This document shows positions 43,350-52,887 of a stretch of 64,000 nucleotides of DNA, one piece after another (the first letter of the stretch is position 1; each line of letters opens with the position of its first letter). Under the pieces are notes generated by a model that was not told the DNA's origin, ran no database searches, and saw only the letters and a program-made list of their open reading frames with translations. Location: the NCBI RefSeq assembly GCF_000701905.1, contig NZ_JNKC01000010.1, positions 25,773 through 89,772 of the forward strand, read 5' to 3'. Position numbers and translations under genes: made by a program. Source of the DNA: Proteiniclasticum ruminis DSM 24773. Its GTDB lineage: Bacteria > Bacillota > Clostridia > Clostridiales > Clostridiaceae.

Positions 43350-43532
43350 GTTTTATTTACGAAGTACTCTTACGGTGAATCCATCCAAGGATGTGCTCTG
43401 CCCTTTTCCTTCTTCTCCTCCTTTAAAGCTATTCCTTACTACCCATACTACCCTATTTTCAGTGTTTTGTAAGCTACAAGAATCCAGGCCTCATTGAAAC
43501 AGGTCTCCTTTCTCTTCTCCAACCTTTCCCTG

Positions 43533-43570
43533 AAAAACAAAAAATGCACAGATGTTCATCCATGCATTTT
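43533..43570 (-). terminator. Terminator downstream of the 154-aa membrane protein gene
   Basis: AAAAATGCA (43539-43547) pairs with TGCATTTTT (43562-43570), with an inner GATG/CATC pairing; the minus strand continues TTTTGTTTTTC. Confidence 0.8.
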
Positions 43571-43658
43571 TGTGTAGTCAAGCTATAGAGAGCTGTTAGA
43601 AATTTCCATCTGCCTTCATTTCTGTAAGAAGGGTGTTTGCAAGCTTCAGGTAGTTGTC

Positions 43659-44123
43659 TCAAGCGCCGTTTCTCACGGTGAACCCGCTGGAAGCATAGTT
43701 TCCGGACTCATCGATGGCTGGAAGCTCACTTAGATCCAGAAGATCCTGAGTGTCCACTACCTTTGCATTCAGCGCATCCATCTGGACATTGAATCCGATT
43801 CTGGATGGCTCATCGTACTGTACAGAACCATACTTGGAAAGACCATAGTACATTTTCTGTGCTGGAGCTTCGATGTCTTTCGCTGCATCTGCAAAAATCT
43901 CATCGTATCTTACAGAGGTGATCTTCTTGTCTTTCAGGGTCACCTGAAAGACAAGAAGAGGAAATCCGATGCTCCAGACAAAATTCAGCCTGAAGCCATT
44001 GAAGTTGAGCCTGATGGATGCGTAAACCAATAGAAGCCCCAATAATCCTGAAACCATAGACACTGAAATTTTATAGACTCTTTCAGAATTCTTACTGCTC
44101 TTTTCTCCAGTTTTTCTCTCCAT
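43659..44123 (-). CDS. Unknown membrane protein (154 aa)
   Basis: Not recognised. Two hydrophobic stretches (about residues 18-38 VSMVSGLLGLLLVYASI, and 46-61 LNFVWSIGFPLLVFQV) are followed by a soluble domain with ITSVRYDEIFADAAKDIEAP. The start ATG has GGGGAGAAGATGG upstream. It follows another unknown membrane protein (44289-44882) on the same strand but a strong hairpin stands between them. Confidence 0.55.
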   Translation of the reverse strand: MERKTGEKSSKNSERVYKISVSMVSGLLGLLLVYASIRLNFNGFRLNFVWSIGFPLLVFQVTLKDKKITSVRYDEIFADAAKDIEAPAQKMYYGLSKYGSVQYDEPSRIGFNVQMDALNAKVVDTQDLLDLSELPAIDESGNYASSGFTVRNGA

Positions 44124-44246
44124 CTTCTCCCCACCTCATTGGACTACTCTCCACAGAAGAAGATTTTCAGGACGTTTCCTGCAGTGGCGTCCGGATTCCA
44201 TTGAAACGGATAGAATGAGATATCGAAAATGATCTCCTTATAAAGT

Positions 44247-44280
44247 AAAAAGCAATGAGAAGTGAATCTCATTGCTTTTT
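44247..44280 (-). terminator. Terminator after the 197-aa membrane protein gene
   Basis: AAAAAGCAATGAGA (44247-44260) pairs perfectly with TCTCATTGCTTTTT (44267-44280), loop of six. It begins nine bases after the stop codon. Confidence 0.88.
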
Positions 44281-44288
44281 ACAGGACG

Positions 44289-44882
44289 TTATTCTGAAAC
44301 ATCCTGCTGATCTGTATCAAATTTATAGAAGTCGAGATCATTCTCATAGGTTTTCTCCACGAAATCTGACATCATCTCATGAAAACTTCTCTTCTGCTTT
44401 CTCATGCCTAAAGTTTTCCTGCTGACAATGACATGAAAGTACTTTTCTTTCACATAGAGATGAAGATGTGCGGTCCGTTTTCCCAGAACCCGATCCGCAG
44501 GCTCGCAGGACTCAATTTCATCTAAAGAAAGCGGATATACTTCCACAATCTTTGTCTGCCATTTGTTGAGCATATACAGCGTATAGCCTCTTTCATCCTG
44601 GACCACAAAGCCACTGTCATTGAAAATTCCTGCAGTACCACTCCAAGCAGAAACCGTTATTAGAAAAAGCTTATTCATGAACCTTACCTCTGAAAAAAGC
44701 ACATAGAGGACGAAAGAAGCAAAGGCTATCCATCCGAGTATTTTCTTCACCTTGGTCCACAGAATCCGTTTATCATCATCTACCCCATTAAGAATGATGA
44801 CATACAGCACTTTTTCCAAATTTACAGAATCATCCACACGTCTTATGGCTTTTTCCACAGCCTTATCCCGCAATATAAACAT
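44289..44882 (-). CDS. Unknown membrane protein (197 aa)
   Basis: Not recognised. A basic N-terminal 45 residues precede a hydrophobic region at about 49-66 (ILGWIAFASFVLYVLF) and 70-86, then a 110-residue soluble domain that may fold like a PH domain (GYTLYMLNKWQTKIVEVYPLSLDEIESCEP, HLYVKEKYFHVIVSRK). GGAGGAAT precedes the ATG. Its neighbour at 43659-44123 has a similar plan, so they could be distant paralogs. Confidence 0.55.
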   Translation of the reverse strand: MFILRDKAVEKAIRRVDDSVNLEKVLYVIILNGVDDDKRILWTKVKKILGWIAFASFVLYVLFSEVRFMNKLFLITVSAWSGTAGIFNDSGFVVQDERGYTLYMLNKWQTKIVEVYPLSLDEIESCEPADRVLGKRTAHLHLYVKEKYFHVIVSRKTLGMRKQKRSFHEMMSDFVEKTYENDLDFYKFDTDQQDVSE

Positions 44883-45003
44883 AGGTTATTCCTCCATGAT
44901 GTCTTATTTCAATGATACTTATTGTTACTATCTAGTATGCACAATTTTATTCCATATGACAATATTTTTTCTGACGCCTCATGAGCATATGAATGTGATG
45001 ATT

Positions 45004-45963
45004 CTAGTCCGTCAAAAAGTACCGGACCATGATGGCGCCAAAACCAATCACCAAAAACATCAGCACATACACAAGCCACAGCTCAGCAGATCCAATGCCG
45101 CTGCCTCCCTGATTCCCAGACTCTCCTACAAGAAGAGACTCTGTGATCTCTTCTCCTGTCTCATCATAAAAAGTCACATCTGTAAGGTGATAATTGTATA
45201 GCTCCACATTCTCACTTTTCTCCAGCTCCTCCACCAGAGCCTCTAAAGAATAGACTTCCAGAAACTGCAGGTTTTTCACAGGAAATGTAAGGGTCCTCTC
45301 TACTCTCTCATCCGATGCCCATCCTGGTGACTTATAAGCACTGAACTCCAGCCCGTACCGTGCAATGTCTTTGGAAAGACTGTATCCGCTGACAACCACC
45401 TTCTGTTCTTTCTGATCTTCCCAGTAAAATGTCTGGATCACAGAACTGTAGGCTGAAGTTCTTAGATCCGCCCGGATGATCCGATACTTGCCATTGACTC
45501 CCTTTTCAAATTCTGCAACACCATTTCTCGTCTCTTTCTTGAAATCTTTAAAGGAAACAAGAAGAGCGCCATCCTCAAGACGCAGGGTCTCCAGAGCATA
45601 CCCTTCAAACTCCTTTTCAAAAGGGGAGACATACTCCGTCACAGCTTTTGATAAATCTCCTTGATCCAAGGTGTATCTGAACTCATAACTGTAGATACCA
45701 AAAGCAATAACCAGCGCAAAAAGTGCACTCAGCACTGCGCCAAGAAGCTTTGTTTTCTTCACTTTTTTTAAAAATTTCAGTTCTCCTTCTGGCGCTTTCT
45801 CCATATGGTCCATCTCATGAGAGAGATTCTCCGCTTTCTTTCTGCAAGATGCACAGCCTTTCAGATGCTCTTCTATAAATTCATTGGTTTCTTCCCTCGT
45901 AAGCTCCTCCAGAAAACTTGGGAGCAGATCTTCAACAATGCTGCACTCCATCTCACTTTTCAT
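45004..45963 (-). CDS. Membrane anti-sigma factor with zinc-finger domain
   Basis: A 319-residue anti-sigma factor. The N-terminal zf-HC2 motif is HLKGCASCRKK near residue 32 (HxxxCxxC), a membrane helix follows (about 73-92, LGAVLSALFALVIAFGIYSY), and a 200-residue outside domain ends in a second hydrophobic segment (ELWLVYVLMFLVIGFGAIMV). The start overlaps the end of the sigma factor gene by 11 bases, which is the usual arrangement for ECF sigma/anti-sigma pairs. The C-terminal second helix is unusual and gives it a two-pass topology. Confidence 0.85.
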   Translation of the reverse strand: MKSEMECSIVEDLLPSFLEELTREETNEFIEEHLKGCASCRKKAENLSHEMDHMEKAPEGELKFLKKVKKTKLLGAVLSALFALVIAFGIYSYEFRYTLDQGDLSKAVTEYVSPFEKEFEGYALETLRLEDGALLVSFKDFKKETRNGVAEFEKGVNGKYRIIRADLRTSAYSSVIQTFYWEDQKEQKVVVSGYSLSKDIARYGLEFSAYKSPGWASDERVERTLTFPVKNLQFLEVYSLEALVEELEKSENVELYNYHLTDVTFYDETGEEITESLLVGESGNQGGSGIGSAELWLVYVLMFLVIGFGAIMVRYFLTD

Positions 45964-46447
45964 TTGTTTCCACCTCCATGATCTTCTGCTTTCCTCGGTA
46001 AAAAGTTACACGCGCCCAGTTTTCTGTTCGCCCAAGAATTTCTCCAATCTGTCTGAAACTCAAATCCCCAGTGAGCCTTAACCGCATAACCTCCCGAGTC
46101 TTCTCCTCAAGTTTTTCGATTCTTTCATAGAGAATTTTCTTCTCTTCCCTTTCCAGCATCTCCTTCTCTGTCTCTTCCCCCGATGCTAGGGTCTCTATGA
46201 CTTCTTCCAGAGATTCTGGCTTGTAGTGATTTCTTCTTTTTGCTTCCTTATACCAGAGATGCTTTGCAATCTGGCAGAGCCAGACAGAGACCTTACAGTC
46301 TCCACGGAAATCCTTGTAGCTTTTCACAGCCTGATAGAAGGTTTCCTGGGTCAGATCCTCGGATAAGTCTGCACTGCCTGAAAGTACATACAGGTACTTG
46401 TACACCGTCTGAAAATATTCTTCATAAAGCTTTCCTACGTCTTTCAC
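45953..46447 (-). CDS. ECF-type sigma-70 family RNA polymerase sigma factor
   Basis: A 164-residue sigma factor with only regions 2 and 4: region 2 has LTQETFYQAVKSYKDFRGDCKVSVWLCQIAKHLWYKEAKRR, read in parts, and region 4 has TREVMRLRLTGDLSFRQIGEILGRTENWARVTFYRGKQK. The acidic linker (EETEKEMLEREEKK) lies between them. It probably controls itself together with the anti-sigma factor at 45004-45963; its target promoters are unknown. Confidence 0.93.
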   Translation of the reverse strand: MKDVGKLYEEYFQTVYKYLYVLSGSADLSEDLTQETFYQAVKSYKDFRGDCKVSVWLCQIAKHLWYKEAKRRNHYKPESLEEVIETLASGEETEKEMLEREEKKILYERIEKLEEKTREVMRLRLTGDLSFRQIGEILGRTENWARVTFYRGKQKIMEVETNEK

Positions 46448-46621
46448 CTTCCACCTCCTGTTACTGATATGAGTATATAGATGCCGTTTCGTTACAGAAT
46501 TTCAGAAGTTTTTTCTTTCCTCACCCAATACCGCCCTTTTGCTTTATTTTGAGAGATCGGATGGGAAACCTCTATAGGTAGCGTACCATATCCTCAAAAG
46601 CCTTGCCATGAATCCTTTTTT

Positions 46622-46664
46622 CTAAAAAAAAACAAGGCAGTGGTCACATCAAGCTTCCACTGCC
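46622..46664 (-). terminator. Terminator of the methylaspartate operon
   Basis: GGCAGTGG (46636-46643) pairs with CCACTGCC (46657-46664); the minus strand continues TTGTTTTTTTTT. It begins about 14 bases after the last gene. Confidence 0.88.
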
Positions 46665-46678
46665 TCTCATATATAGTT

Positions 46679-47251
46679 CTACTTTTCTTCTTCCTCTTTC
46701 TTCCAGGCAAGATACTGCTCTCTACCCAGTTCATAAAGATCATTTCCATTGCTGTCGATGATGACAGTCACAGGGAAGTCTTTCACTTCCAATCTTCGGA
46801 TTGCCTCTGGTCCAAGCTCCTCATAAGCGATGGTTTCCTGAGCCAGAATGGTCTTTTTGATGAGAGCCCCTGCGCCGCCGATGGCTGCAAAGTAAATGGC
46901 TCCATGCTCCACCATTTTTCTCTTCACTTCATCATTTCTCTTTCCCTTGCCAATCATCCCCATGAGTCCAAGATCCAGAAGTCTTGGGGTATATGCATCC
47001 ATTCGAAGACTGGTGGTAGGTCCCGCAGACCCGATGACTTCTCCTTCTCTTGTGGGGGTGGGTCCTACATAATAGATCACCGCTCCCTCAATGTCAAAGG
47101 GCAGCGCTTCTCCATGATCCAGACGCTCCATGAGCTTTTTATGGGCTGCATCTCTTGCGGCATAAATGGTTCCTGTTAAAAGCACATTGTCTCCAGGCTT
47201 CAGGTTCATGACCTTTTCTCTCGTTAGTGGTGTTGTCAGTTTGATCTCCAT
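46679..47251 (-). CDS. Mesaconase-type Fe-S hydro-lyase, beta subunit
   Basis: A 190-residue fumarase/tartrate dehydratase beta-type subunit. Its hallmark blocks are GDNVLLTGTIYAARDAAHKK near residue 20 and YYVGPTPTREGEVIGSAGPTTSLRMD near 60-85; GLMGMIGKGKRN follows. It pairs with the alpha subunit (47251-48093) to hydrate a carbon-carbon double bond. Because it lies in one operon with methylaspartate ammonia-lyase, the substrate is most likely mesaconate (giving citramalate) rather than fumarate. An automatic label would be class I fumarate hydratase. Confidence 0.88.
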   Translation of the reverse strand: MEIKLTTPLTREKVMNLKPGDNVLLTGTIYAARDAAHKKLMERLDHGEALPFDIEGAVIYYVGPTPTREGEVIGSAGPTTSLRMDAYTPRLLDLGLMGMIGKGKRNDEVKRKMVEHGAIYFAAIGGAGALIKKTILAQETIAYEELGPEAIRRLEVKDFPVTVIIDSNGNDLYELGREQYLAWKKEEEEK

Positions 47252-48093
47252 TATAAGGTCACCTCCTTATGACGGGTGGCATGACAGTTGATGTTCACAG
47301 CCACAGGCAGTCCTGCAATGTGGGTCGGGAAATACTCGATGGCCACCTTCAGTGCTGTGGTCTCTCCACCAAAGCCTTGGGGTCCGATGCCCATGGCATT
47401 GATGGTCAGAAGAAGCTCTTTCTCCATCTCTGCATAGTAAGGATTCTCATTGTAGTCTTCCAGTCTTCTCATGAGCGCCTTCTTCGCCAGATAGGTCACC
47501 TTGTCAAAGGTGCCCCCAATACCAACGCCAACCACCATGGGTGGGCACGCATTGGGTCCAGCCAGCTCCACAGTCTCTAGGATAAACTGCTTGACCCCTT
47601 CCACCCCTTCGGAGGGCTTCAGCATCTTCAGGCGGGACATGTTCTCAGAACCGAATCCTTTTGGCGCCACCATAATCTTCAGAGCATCTCCCGCTACCAG
47701 CTCATAGTGGATGACCCCTGGGGTGTTGTCTCCTGTGTTTTTCCTGTTCAGCGGATCTCCCACCACGGATTTACGGAGAAGCCCTTCTTCATAGCCTTCC
47801 CGGATTCCTTGATTGATGGCATCCTCCAGTAGTCCATTTTCAATATGGACTTCCTGCCCCATCTCCACAAAGACCACCACCATGCCTGTGTCCTGACACA
47901 TGGGCACCATATCTCTTTCAGCAATCTCCGCGTTTTCGATGATCATTCCCAAGGTATTGGTGGCTAAAATCCACTTCTCTTTTTTCTTCTGTTCCCGGAG
48001 AGACGCCATGACATCTTCCGGCAGGAAGTAGTTGGCATCCATGACCAGTTTCTTGACCTCTTCCGTGACCTTTCTTGCATCAATTAATTTCAT
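47251..48093 (-). CDS. Mesaconase-type Fe-S hydro-lyase, alpha subunit
   Basis: A 280-residue fumarase/tartrate dehydratase alpha-type subunit with the three cysteine regions of the 4Fe-4S cluster: VPMCQDTGMVVVFVEMG near residue 60, GPNACPPMVVGVGIGGT near 185, and HIAGLPVAVNINCHATRH at the C terminus. The ATG at 48093 is chosen because AAAGGTGG lies seven bases upstream; the longer reading from 48174 is not conserved. It ends one base into the beta subunit. Likely makes citramalate from mesaconate. Confidence 0.88.
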   Translation of the reverse strand: MKLIDARKVTEEVKKLVMDANYFLPEDVMASLREQKKKEKWILATNTLGMIIENAEIAERDMVPMCQDTGMVVVFVEMGQEVHIENGLLEDAINQGIREGYEEGLLRKSVVGDPLNRKNTGDNTPGVIHYELVAGDALKIMVAPKGFGSENMSRLKMLKPSEGVEGVKQFILETVELAGPNACPPMVVGVGIGGTFDKVTYLAKKALMRRLEDYNENPYYAEMEKELLLTINAMGIGPQGFGGETTALKVAIEYFPTHIAGLPVAVNINCHATRHKEVTL

Positions 48094-48184
48094 TACGCAT
48101 CCACCTTTATCTCTTCCTTCATCTATCCAAAAAAGAAATACCGCACTTCCTACATTCCATAGCTTGTGCGGCATACTTTCCTAT

Positions 48185-49432
48185 CTACTGATTCTGCCTT
48201 CTTTTGGCCAGCGCCAGCACTCTGTTCATTTCATTATTGACGATCATAAAGCCTTCATCCACACCCATACCAGGTTTTGCAAGCACTTGCTTGGCTCCGC
48301 AGGCCATACCGATGTTGGTGCAGACCTCTGCACTTCTGTTGGTCTCATTGCAGGTTCCGCCAAGATACGCGCCGATGCCCTTTTCTTTGCAGTAAAGGAT
48401 GGCCTCAATGGAGTTGTTCACGCCGCCAAGATCTGGTGTCTTCACCTGAATCATGTGACCTGCCTTATTGTCCGCAAAATACACCACGTCATCATAGGTA
48501 TTGCACCACTCGTCCGCCACCAGCTCCACATTGATGTTTCTGTCATCAAGGATCTTAGTGAGATCTCTTAGGGCTTCCATCTGCTTGGTTCTTTCCCCCA
48601 CATCCATGGGTCCTTCGATACGAAGAAGAAATGGCTTTGCCGCTTCCTCCAGTGTCTTCAGATAGTCCGCCATCTTCTCCAGGTCCTGGTTAAAGATTCT
48701 TCCGATGGTGCCATAAACGTCCACATGGAAAATTGGTGTATAGTCTTCTGTCATCTTATACTGAAGCACTCTGTCTCTCATCCAGGTGATGTAGTTTAAA
48801 AGAATCTCTCCATTTTCACCGAGCTTTTCCTTCACATTGTTGATCAGTGCATGTGGCATAACGTCCGTTCCCTTGATGATCATCTTGTCCACGTTGTTAT
48901 ACCTGTCGTCTCCACTCTGGGCAAAGATCGGTACACGATTCAGTGCTACTCCAGTCTCGTATTCCTTCTGAACAACTTCAGCCATGGTAACTTTATTGCA
49001 CTTGGCTGCCGCATCGAGCAGCGCCTGGGTCATACCGTAACGGATGGCGGTATGGAGCCTTTTCCCCTCATGGGACAGACTGTCAATCTCATCAGCCAGA
49101 GGCTTGAACGAAGAGGCATCTTTACCAATGAGATGCTTCTTTGCTATGTCTTCAATGACTGGAATAAAGTCCTTTGCAATGAAAAGAGGATCTCTTCCGC
49201 CTGCACCGGAGTACTGGACTGCAGCGCAGTCTCCATGAGCGATTTCTCCGTTTTCAAGAATCAGCATCACAGAGATACTTTCTCCTGGAACTCTGATGGA
49301 AGTAAAGCCTTCCGTCTCCGGTTCTCCCACATACATAAATCCGTCATGACCTGCACCATTCACAATGGCTTTCTGATCATCAAAATAAAACCCAGTTCTG
49401 CCTTCTGAACACACCACATCAATAATCTTCAT
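48185..49432 (-). CDS. mal: Methylaspartate ammonia-lyase
   Basis: Converts threo-3-methylaspartate to mesaconate and ammonia. The 415-residue enolase-superfamily enzyme starts MKIIDVVCSEGRTGFYFDDQ and has DCAAVQYSGAGGRDPLF near residue 70, the metal-site HVDVYGTIGRIF near 235, VADEWCNTYDD near 305 and VKTPDLGGVNNS near 330. The ATG at 49432 lies one base after the glmE stop and GGAGG is within the end of glmE, so translation is coupled. Length matches the C. tetanomorphum enzyme (413). Confidence 0.96.
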   Translation of the reverse strand: MKIIDVVCSEGRTGFYFDDQKAIVNGAGHDGFMYVGEPETEGFTSIRVPGESISVMLILENGEIAHGDCAAVQYSGAGGRDPLFIAKDFIPVIEDIAKKHLIGKDASSFKPLADEIDSLSHEGKRLHTAIRYGMTQALLDAAAKCNKVTMAEVVQKEYETGVALNRVPIFAQSGDDRYNNVDKMIIKGTDVMPHALINNVKEKLGENGEILLNYITWMRDRVLQYKMTEDYTPIFHVDVYGTIGRIFNQDLEKMADYLKTLEEAAKPFLLRIEGPMDVGERTKQMEALRDLTKILDDRNINVELVADEWCNTYDDVVYFADNKAGHMIQVKTPDLGGVNNSIEAILYCKEKGIGAYLGGTCNETNRSAEVCTNIGMACGAKQVLAKPGMGVDEGFMIVNNEMNRVLALAKRRQNQ

Positions 49433-49433
49433 T

Positions 49434-50894
49434 TTACTTCTTTTCCTCCGGTCTGCCGATGAGATTTCCCTTACCAACGGCAAAAATATCGTCTACTGTC
49501 ATCTGGAAAGTCACGTCTCTATTTTCAAAGCGCCCTCTCTCCATGAGTTTTTCTTTGTTGAAATCTATGAGGTCCTGGGTGAAGGGAAGATTTCCTGGCA
49601 TCAGGTATCTTACCGCTCCCTGGTTGTCTCTTGCAGGCATCATCTTTCCTGCGTTGTATTTGCTTGGCGCAAAGGGAATGTCCACAATGCCCAGCTTGAA
49701 AGCTTCCACCGTGCCTCTGGCAAAATCGCCCTTGCCCACTTCATACACACTGTCCAGCATACACTTGGTTTCTGCCTTGATGATCTTGATTTCCATTTCC
49801 AGCTCTTTGCTCATGGGCATTCTCTGGCCCCGGAGCATATTAAGAGTCATCTTGGTGTCTCTGATGCCCTGCGCATTGGCTTCCATGGTTGGAATACCCA
49901 AAGCTTCATGAGGCGTCTTTACAATAACCTTGGTGGCTCCTGCCATGGCGGCAGTGGCTGCGCCTAGAGAGATGACACCAAAAGCCTTGGCTTCATCCGC
50001 TGGGAACCCACCCATCCACTGATGGAATACTGTGGTGACAAAAACATCATTGTACCCGAACTTCTTCAGATACTCTTCTGTCTGCTCTTCCAATGCTCGG
50101 ATGGCGGCCACGTCCTGAATGATGTTACCGCACTGACCATATCCTACGGTGATGTTCTTCACGCCCTGCTCTGCTGCAAGAAGCGCTTCGAGAATCGCCA
50201 CAGTATTGGAGATGGAAGGGGGCACCAATGTCCCTGTGAGTGGTCCGAAAGGCTCACGGTTCAGTTCAATCCCCTGCTCCTGATACCATCCTGTGAGTCT
50301 GTCGCAATACTGCCAGTCTCTAATGGTTCTTTCCATGGATACGCTCTTAGCGTAGGGAATGTTATAGCTGATGCCTCCGCCTTCATTGGAGGTCCATCCG
50401 GAAGCGGTGATGATCTCACTAAGAAGTCTTGCATCCGGTGTGCCATGTCTTGCCTGAATGGGATTCTTGATGGATTCATAAACTTCTCTGCAGCCTTTTA
50501 CCCCGTGATTCACAGCGGGGAATCCATTGAGAAGAGATCTTCCCGCTTTGATGGATTCATCGATGCCCACTTGGCATTCATTATAGCGGTTCTGTCTGGT
50601 GTAGGAATCGATGGTGGAGGGCAGAAGATCTGCGCCGCCTTCCTCTTCCAGGTAGTTTAGAAGCTTGATGTGTTCACTGATGAGCGCCACACCTGCTCTT
50701 GGCTGAGCCAGGGTCACCCCTTCTTCCTTGGCTTTTCTGAGCTTCTTGGCAAAGTTCTTCTCTTCAGGCACCTTCTTCAGATATTCTACAGCTTCTGTCA
50801 GGTCCACATCTTTTCCTGTGGGCCAGTGGGTAAGAATTTCTTCCCGGATCTTAAAAAATTGCTCTTCTGAGAGTTTTTTGTTTTGCAGGTCCAT
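49434..50894 (-). CDS. glmE: Methylaspartate mutase, epsilon subunit
   Basis: Catalytic subunit of adenosylcobalamin-dependent glutamate mutase, which turns glutamate into threo-3-methylaspartate. The 486-residue protein has [22 protein letters not shown] near residue 65, [20 protein letters not shown] near 120, [18 protein letters not shown] near 143 and [19 protein letters not shown] near 300, all typical of GlmE. It lies ten bases after glmL and one base before mal. It needs the GlmS subunit and cobalamin. Confidence 0.97.
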   Translation of the reverse strand: MDLQNKKLSEEQFFKIREEILTHWPTGKDVDLTEAVEYLKKVPEEKNFAKKLRKAKEEGVTLAQPRAGVALISEHIKLLNYLEEEGGADLLPSTIDSYTRQNRYNECQVGIDESIKAGRSLLNGFPAVNHGVKGCREVYESIKNPIQARHGTPDARLLSEIITASGWTSNEGGGISYNIPYAKSVSMERTIRDWQYCDRLTGWYQEQGIELNREPFGPLTGTLVPPSISNTVAILEALLAAEQGVKNITVGYGQCGNIIQDVAAIRALEEQTEEYLKKFGYNDVFVTTVFHQWMGGFPADEAKAFGVISLGAATAAMAGATKVIVKTPHEALGIPTMEANAQGIRDTKMTLNMLRGQRMPMSKELEMEIKIIKAETKCMLDSVYEVGKGDFARGTVEAFKLGIVDIPFAPSKYNAGKMMPARDNQGAVRYLMPGNLPFTQDLIDFNKEKLMERGRFENRDVTFQMTVDDIFAVGKGNLIGRPEEKK

Positions 50895-50903
50895 TTTTTT
50901 CTC

Positions 50904-52292
50904 CTAACATTTCACAACATATTTTTTCAGCATTCGTAAGGCTTTTTCCTCGTCCACCATGGCCAGTAGTCCCAGAGCGGAGAGTATGTACTTTTCATCA
51001 ATGAGATACTTCGGATGTCTTGGCTTCAGGGAATCCAGATCTTCTTCATGGAACAGTCCCGCTTTCAGGATCTCTTCGGGATTTCTTGAATTCACAATGA
51101 CACCACCGGTACCCACCAAATAGGGAAGCTCCATGAGATCTTTCCCTTCCTGGGAATACATCATCCCAAGAGGTGAATAGACTGGCGTCACAGTCCCCGC
51201 GTGACGCTTCATGGAGATGTCCACACAGATTTTCGCCATGACTTCATCAAACTGAAGATCTTCTTCTGTGGAAGGCACAAAATCTGTATGTTCATACCGG
51301 AAGGTGAAGGCTTTCTCCACATCCATGTCTTCCAGATGACTGAGCTTATAGCGCCTTAGATATCTTTTGCCCGCAGCCTCATAGAGGGAAAGTGCGGAGT
51401 ATCTCATTCCAAGGTCCCCTTCTACCGTTCTCTTTGCAACGGGCTCCTCCAGTCCTCTTAAGACTACAGAAGGCTTGCTGGGTGCTCCTTCGCAGACGCT
51501 GTGCACATCTGTGGTAGCTCCTCCAATATCCACAACGGCTAAATCTCCAATGCCATCTTCGTGCTTTGTCCCCTGACTGAGCACTTCCGCTGCCTTCAAT
51601 ACAGCTGCGGGTGTTGGCATCAGAATGCCACTAATCAGATCTTTGGCCTTGGACATCCCTTTGGCTTTCACAATATTTTCCATGAAAATATTCCGTATGG
51701 TTTCACGGGCAGGCTCCACGTTGATCTGATTGAGACTGGGCATCACATTCTCTGTGATGTGATAATTCATCTGCCCTTCAAATATCTCAATAATCTCATC
51801 GTTCGCGCTCTTATTCCCCGCAACCACCACCGGAATCTTAATTCCCGCTTCTTTCAGCATCCTGGCATTATGGATGATGACATCGGTATTTCCTCCATCG
51901 GTTCCTCCCGCAAGAAGAATCATATCCGCCTTGGCATTCTTGATTCTCTTCACTTCACTCTGGTTCAGTTTAAAACTGAACACATCAGTGACTCTGGCTC
52001 CTGCACCCAAGGCTGCTCTTTTTGCCGCTTCCATGGTAAGCTCAGGCACCAGGCCAATGGAGACAATTTTTAACCCGCCTGCAGCCGAAGAGCAGGCGAG
52101 TTTTTGTTCAAATTCTATATCATTGGGAAGATCATTCATGAGCAGCGCAAAGGCCTTTCCGAACCCTTCCATCACGTCGGTCTCCACAGTCGTATATGAT
52201 TTTGCAGTGGCCAGGATGATGTCTTCCTCTTTGCTTACCGCCGTAAGCTTGGTGTAGGTGCTGCCAAAATCAATAAATAGATATGCTTTCAT
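50904..52292 (-). CDS. glmL: Glutamate mutase reactivation protein GlmL
   Basis: A 462-residue MutL/GlmL-type ATPase of the ASKHA fold. It opens with the phosphate-1 motif LFIDFGSTYTKLTAV, followed by ILLAGGTDGGNTD near residue 127, and LAVVDIGGATTDVHSV near 248. The family exchanges damaged cobalamin in the mutase. It sits between glmS and glmE as in Clostridium tetanomorphum. Stop is ten bases before the glmE start. Confidence 0.95.
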   Translation of the reverse strand: MKAYLFIDFGSTYTKLTAVSKEEDIILATAKSYTTVETDVMEGFGKAFALLMNDLPNDIEFEQKLACSSAAGGLKIVSIGLVPELTMEAAKRAALGAGARVTDVFSFKLNQSEVKRIKNAKADMILLAGGTDGGNTDVIIHNARMLKEAGIKIPVVVAGNKSANDEIIEIFEGQMNYHITENVMPSLNQINVEPARETIRNIFMENIVKAKGMSKAKDLISGILMPTPAAVLKAAEVLSQGTKHEDGIGDLAVVDIGGATTDVHSVCEGAPSKPSVVLRGLEEPVAKRTVEGDLGMRYSALSLYEAAGKRYLRRYKLSHLEDMDVEKAFTFRYEHTDFVPSTEEDLQFDEVMAKICVDISMKRHAGTVTPVYSPLGMMYSQEGKDLMELPYLVGTGGVIVNSRNPEEILKAGLFHEEDLDSLKPRHPKYLIDEKYILSALGLLAMVDEEKALRMLKKYVVKC

Positions 52293-52298
52293 GGCGCA

Positions 52299-52730
52299 TT
52301 ATGCCCCTACCACAGCTTCAAGTAAACCCAGGTCTTCCTTCAGGTCATGTATTGCAGTTGCAACAGTGGTGCCAGGTGGATATACCCGGTCAAATCCCAT
52401 CTGCATGAATCTCTTCTTCACTTCCTGGAAATCCTGCTTTCCTACCACGATGTTTCCACCAACATACAGCTTAATACCAGAAAGTCCTGCTTCGTCACAC
52501 TTCTCTCTCATGCCTCTGCAGTCGATTTCTCCATGACCGTAGAGAGAAGAAACCATGATCACTTCTGCTCCCGTTTCAATGGCGGCATTGATGAAGTCTT
52601 CCTGTGGAGAAAGAACCCCAATATTCACCACATGAAATCCTGCTTCGGTAAGAGAATAGTCGAGGATTTTGTTTCCTACTGCATGGCAGTCAGCCCCAAT
52701 TACCCCTAGTACGATTGTCTTTTTACCCAT
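52299..52730 (-). CDS. glmS: Methylaspartate mutase, sigma subunit (B12-binding)
   Basis: A 143-residue cobalamin-binding subunit. The DxHxxG motif is [16 protein letters not shown] near residue 11, with the histidine that ligands cobalt; [16 protein letters not shown] and [12 protein letters not shown] complete the Rossmann fold. Start ATG at 52730; the GGAG is 13 bases upstream, a long spacing, so expression may be modest or the true binding site is different. First gene of the six-gene operon. Not the riboswitch-controlled glucosamine synthase of the same name. Confidence 0.96.
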   Translation of the reverse strand: MGKKTIVLGVIGADCHAVGNKILDYSLTEAGFHVVNIGVLSPQEDFINAAIETGAEVIMVSSLYGHGEIDCRGMREKCDEAGLSGIKLYVGGNIVVGKQDFQEVKKRFMQMGFDRVYPPGTTVATAIHDLKEDLGLLEAVVGA

Positions 52731-52793
52731 ATCTTTTTGTACACTCCTTATAAGTGAATGATTATTATCATTTCTTGTAGGCACTTTCTAAAA

Positions 52794-52826
52794 TCAGTGT
52801 CTCAATCCTGCAAGTTTATCTTTCAT
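52794..52826 (-). CDS. Possible 10-residue leader ORF in glmS leader
   Basis: MKDKLAGLRH is encoded in the 120-base leader of the methylaspartate operon, with a GAAGG eleven bases upstream of the ATG. Very short and only weakly supported; it may have no function. Confidence 0.2.
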   Translation of the reverse strand: MKDKLAGLRH

Positions 52827-52859
52827 GATTTTATGGCCTTCGACCTTCTTTACACTCTC

Positions 52860-52887
52860 ATCATAACACAGTTATTAATAGTTTCAA
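52860..52887 (-). promoter_or_regulatory. Sigma-A promoter of the methylaspartate operon
   Basis: On the minus strand TTGAAA (52887-52882), 16 bp, TATGAT (52865-52860). The predicted start gives a leader of about 120 bases. A dyad AATGAT-N4-ATCATT lies about 40 bases before glmS. Confidence 0.65.

Noticed and set aside
43474..43662. 62-residue minus-strand ORF downstream of the 154-aa membrane protein
   Set aside because: It runs through a strong terminator hairpin (43533-43570), has no binding site and an amino-acid composition that does not look coding.
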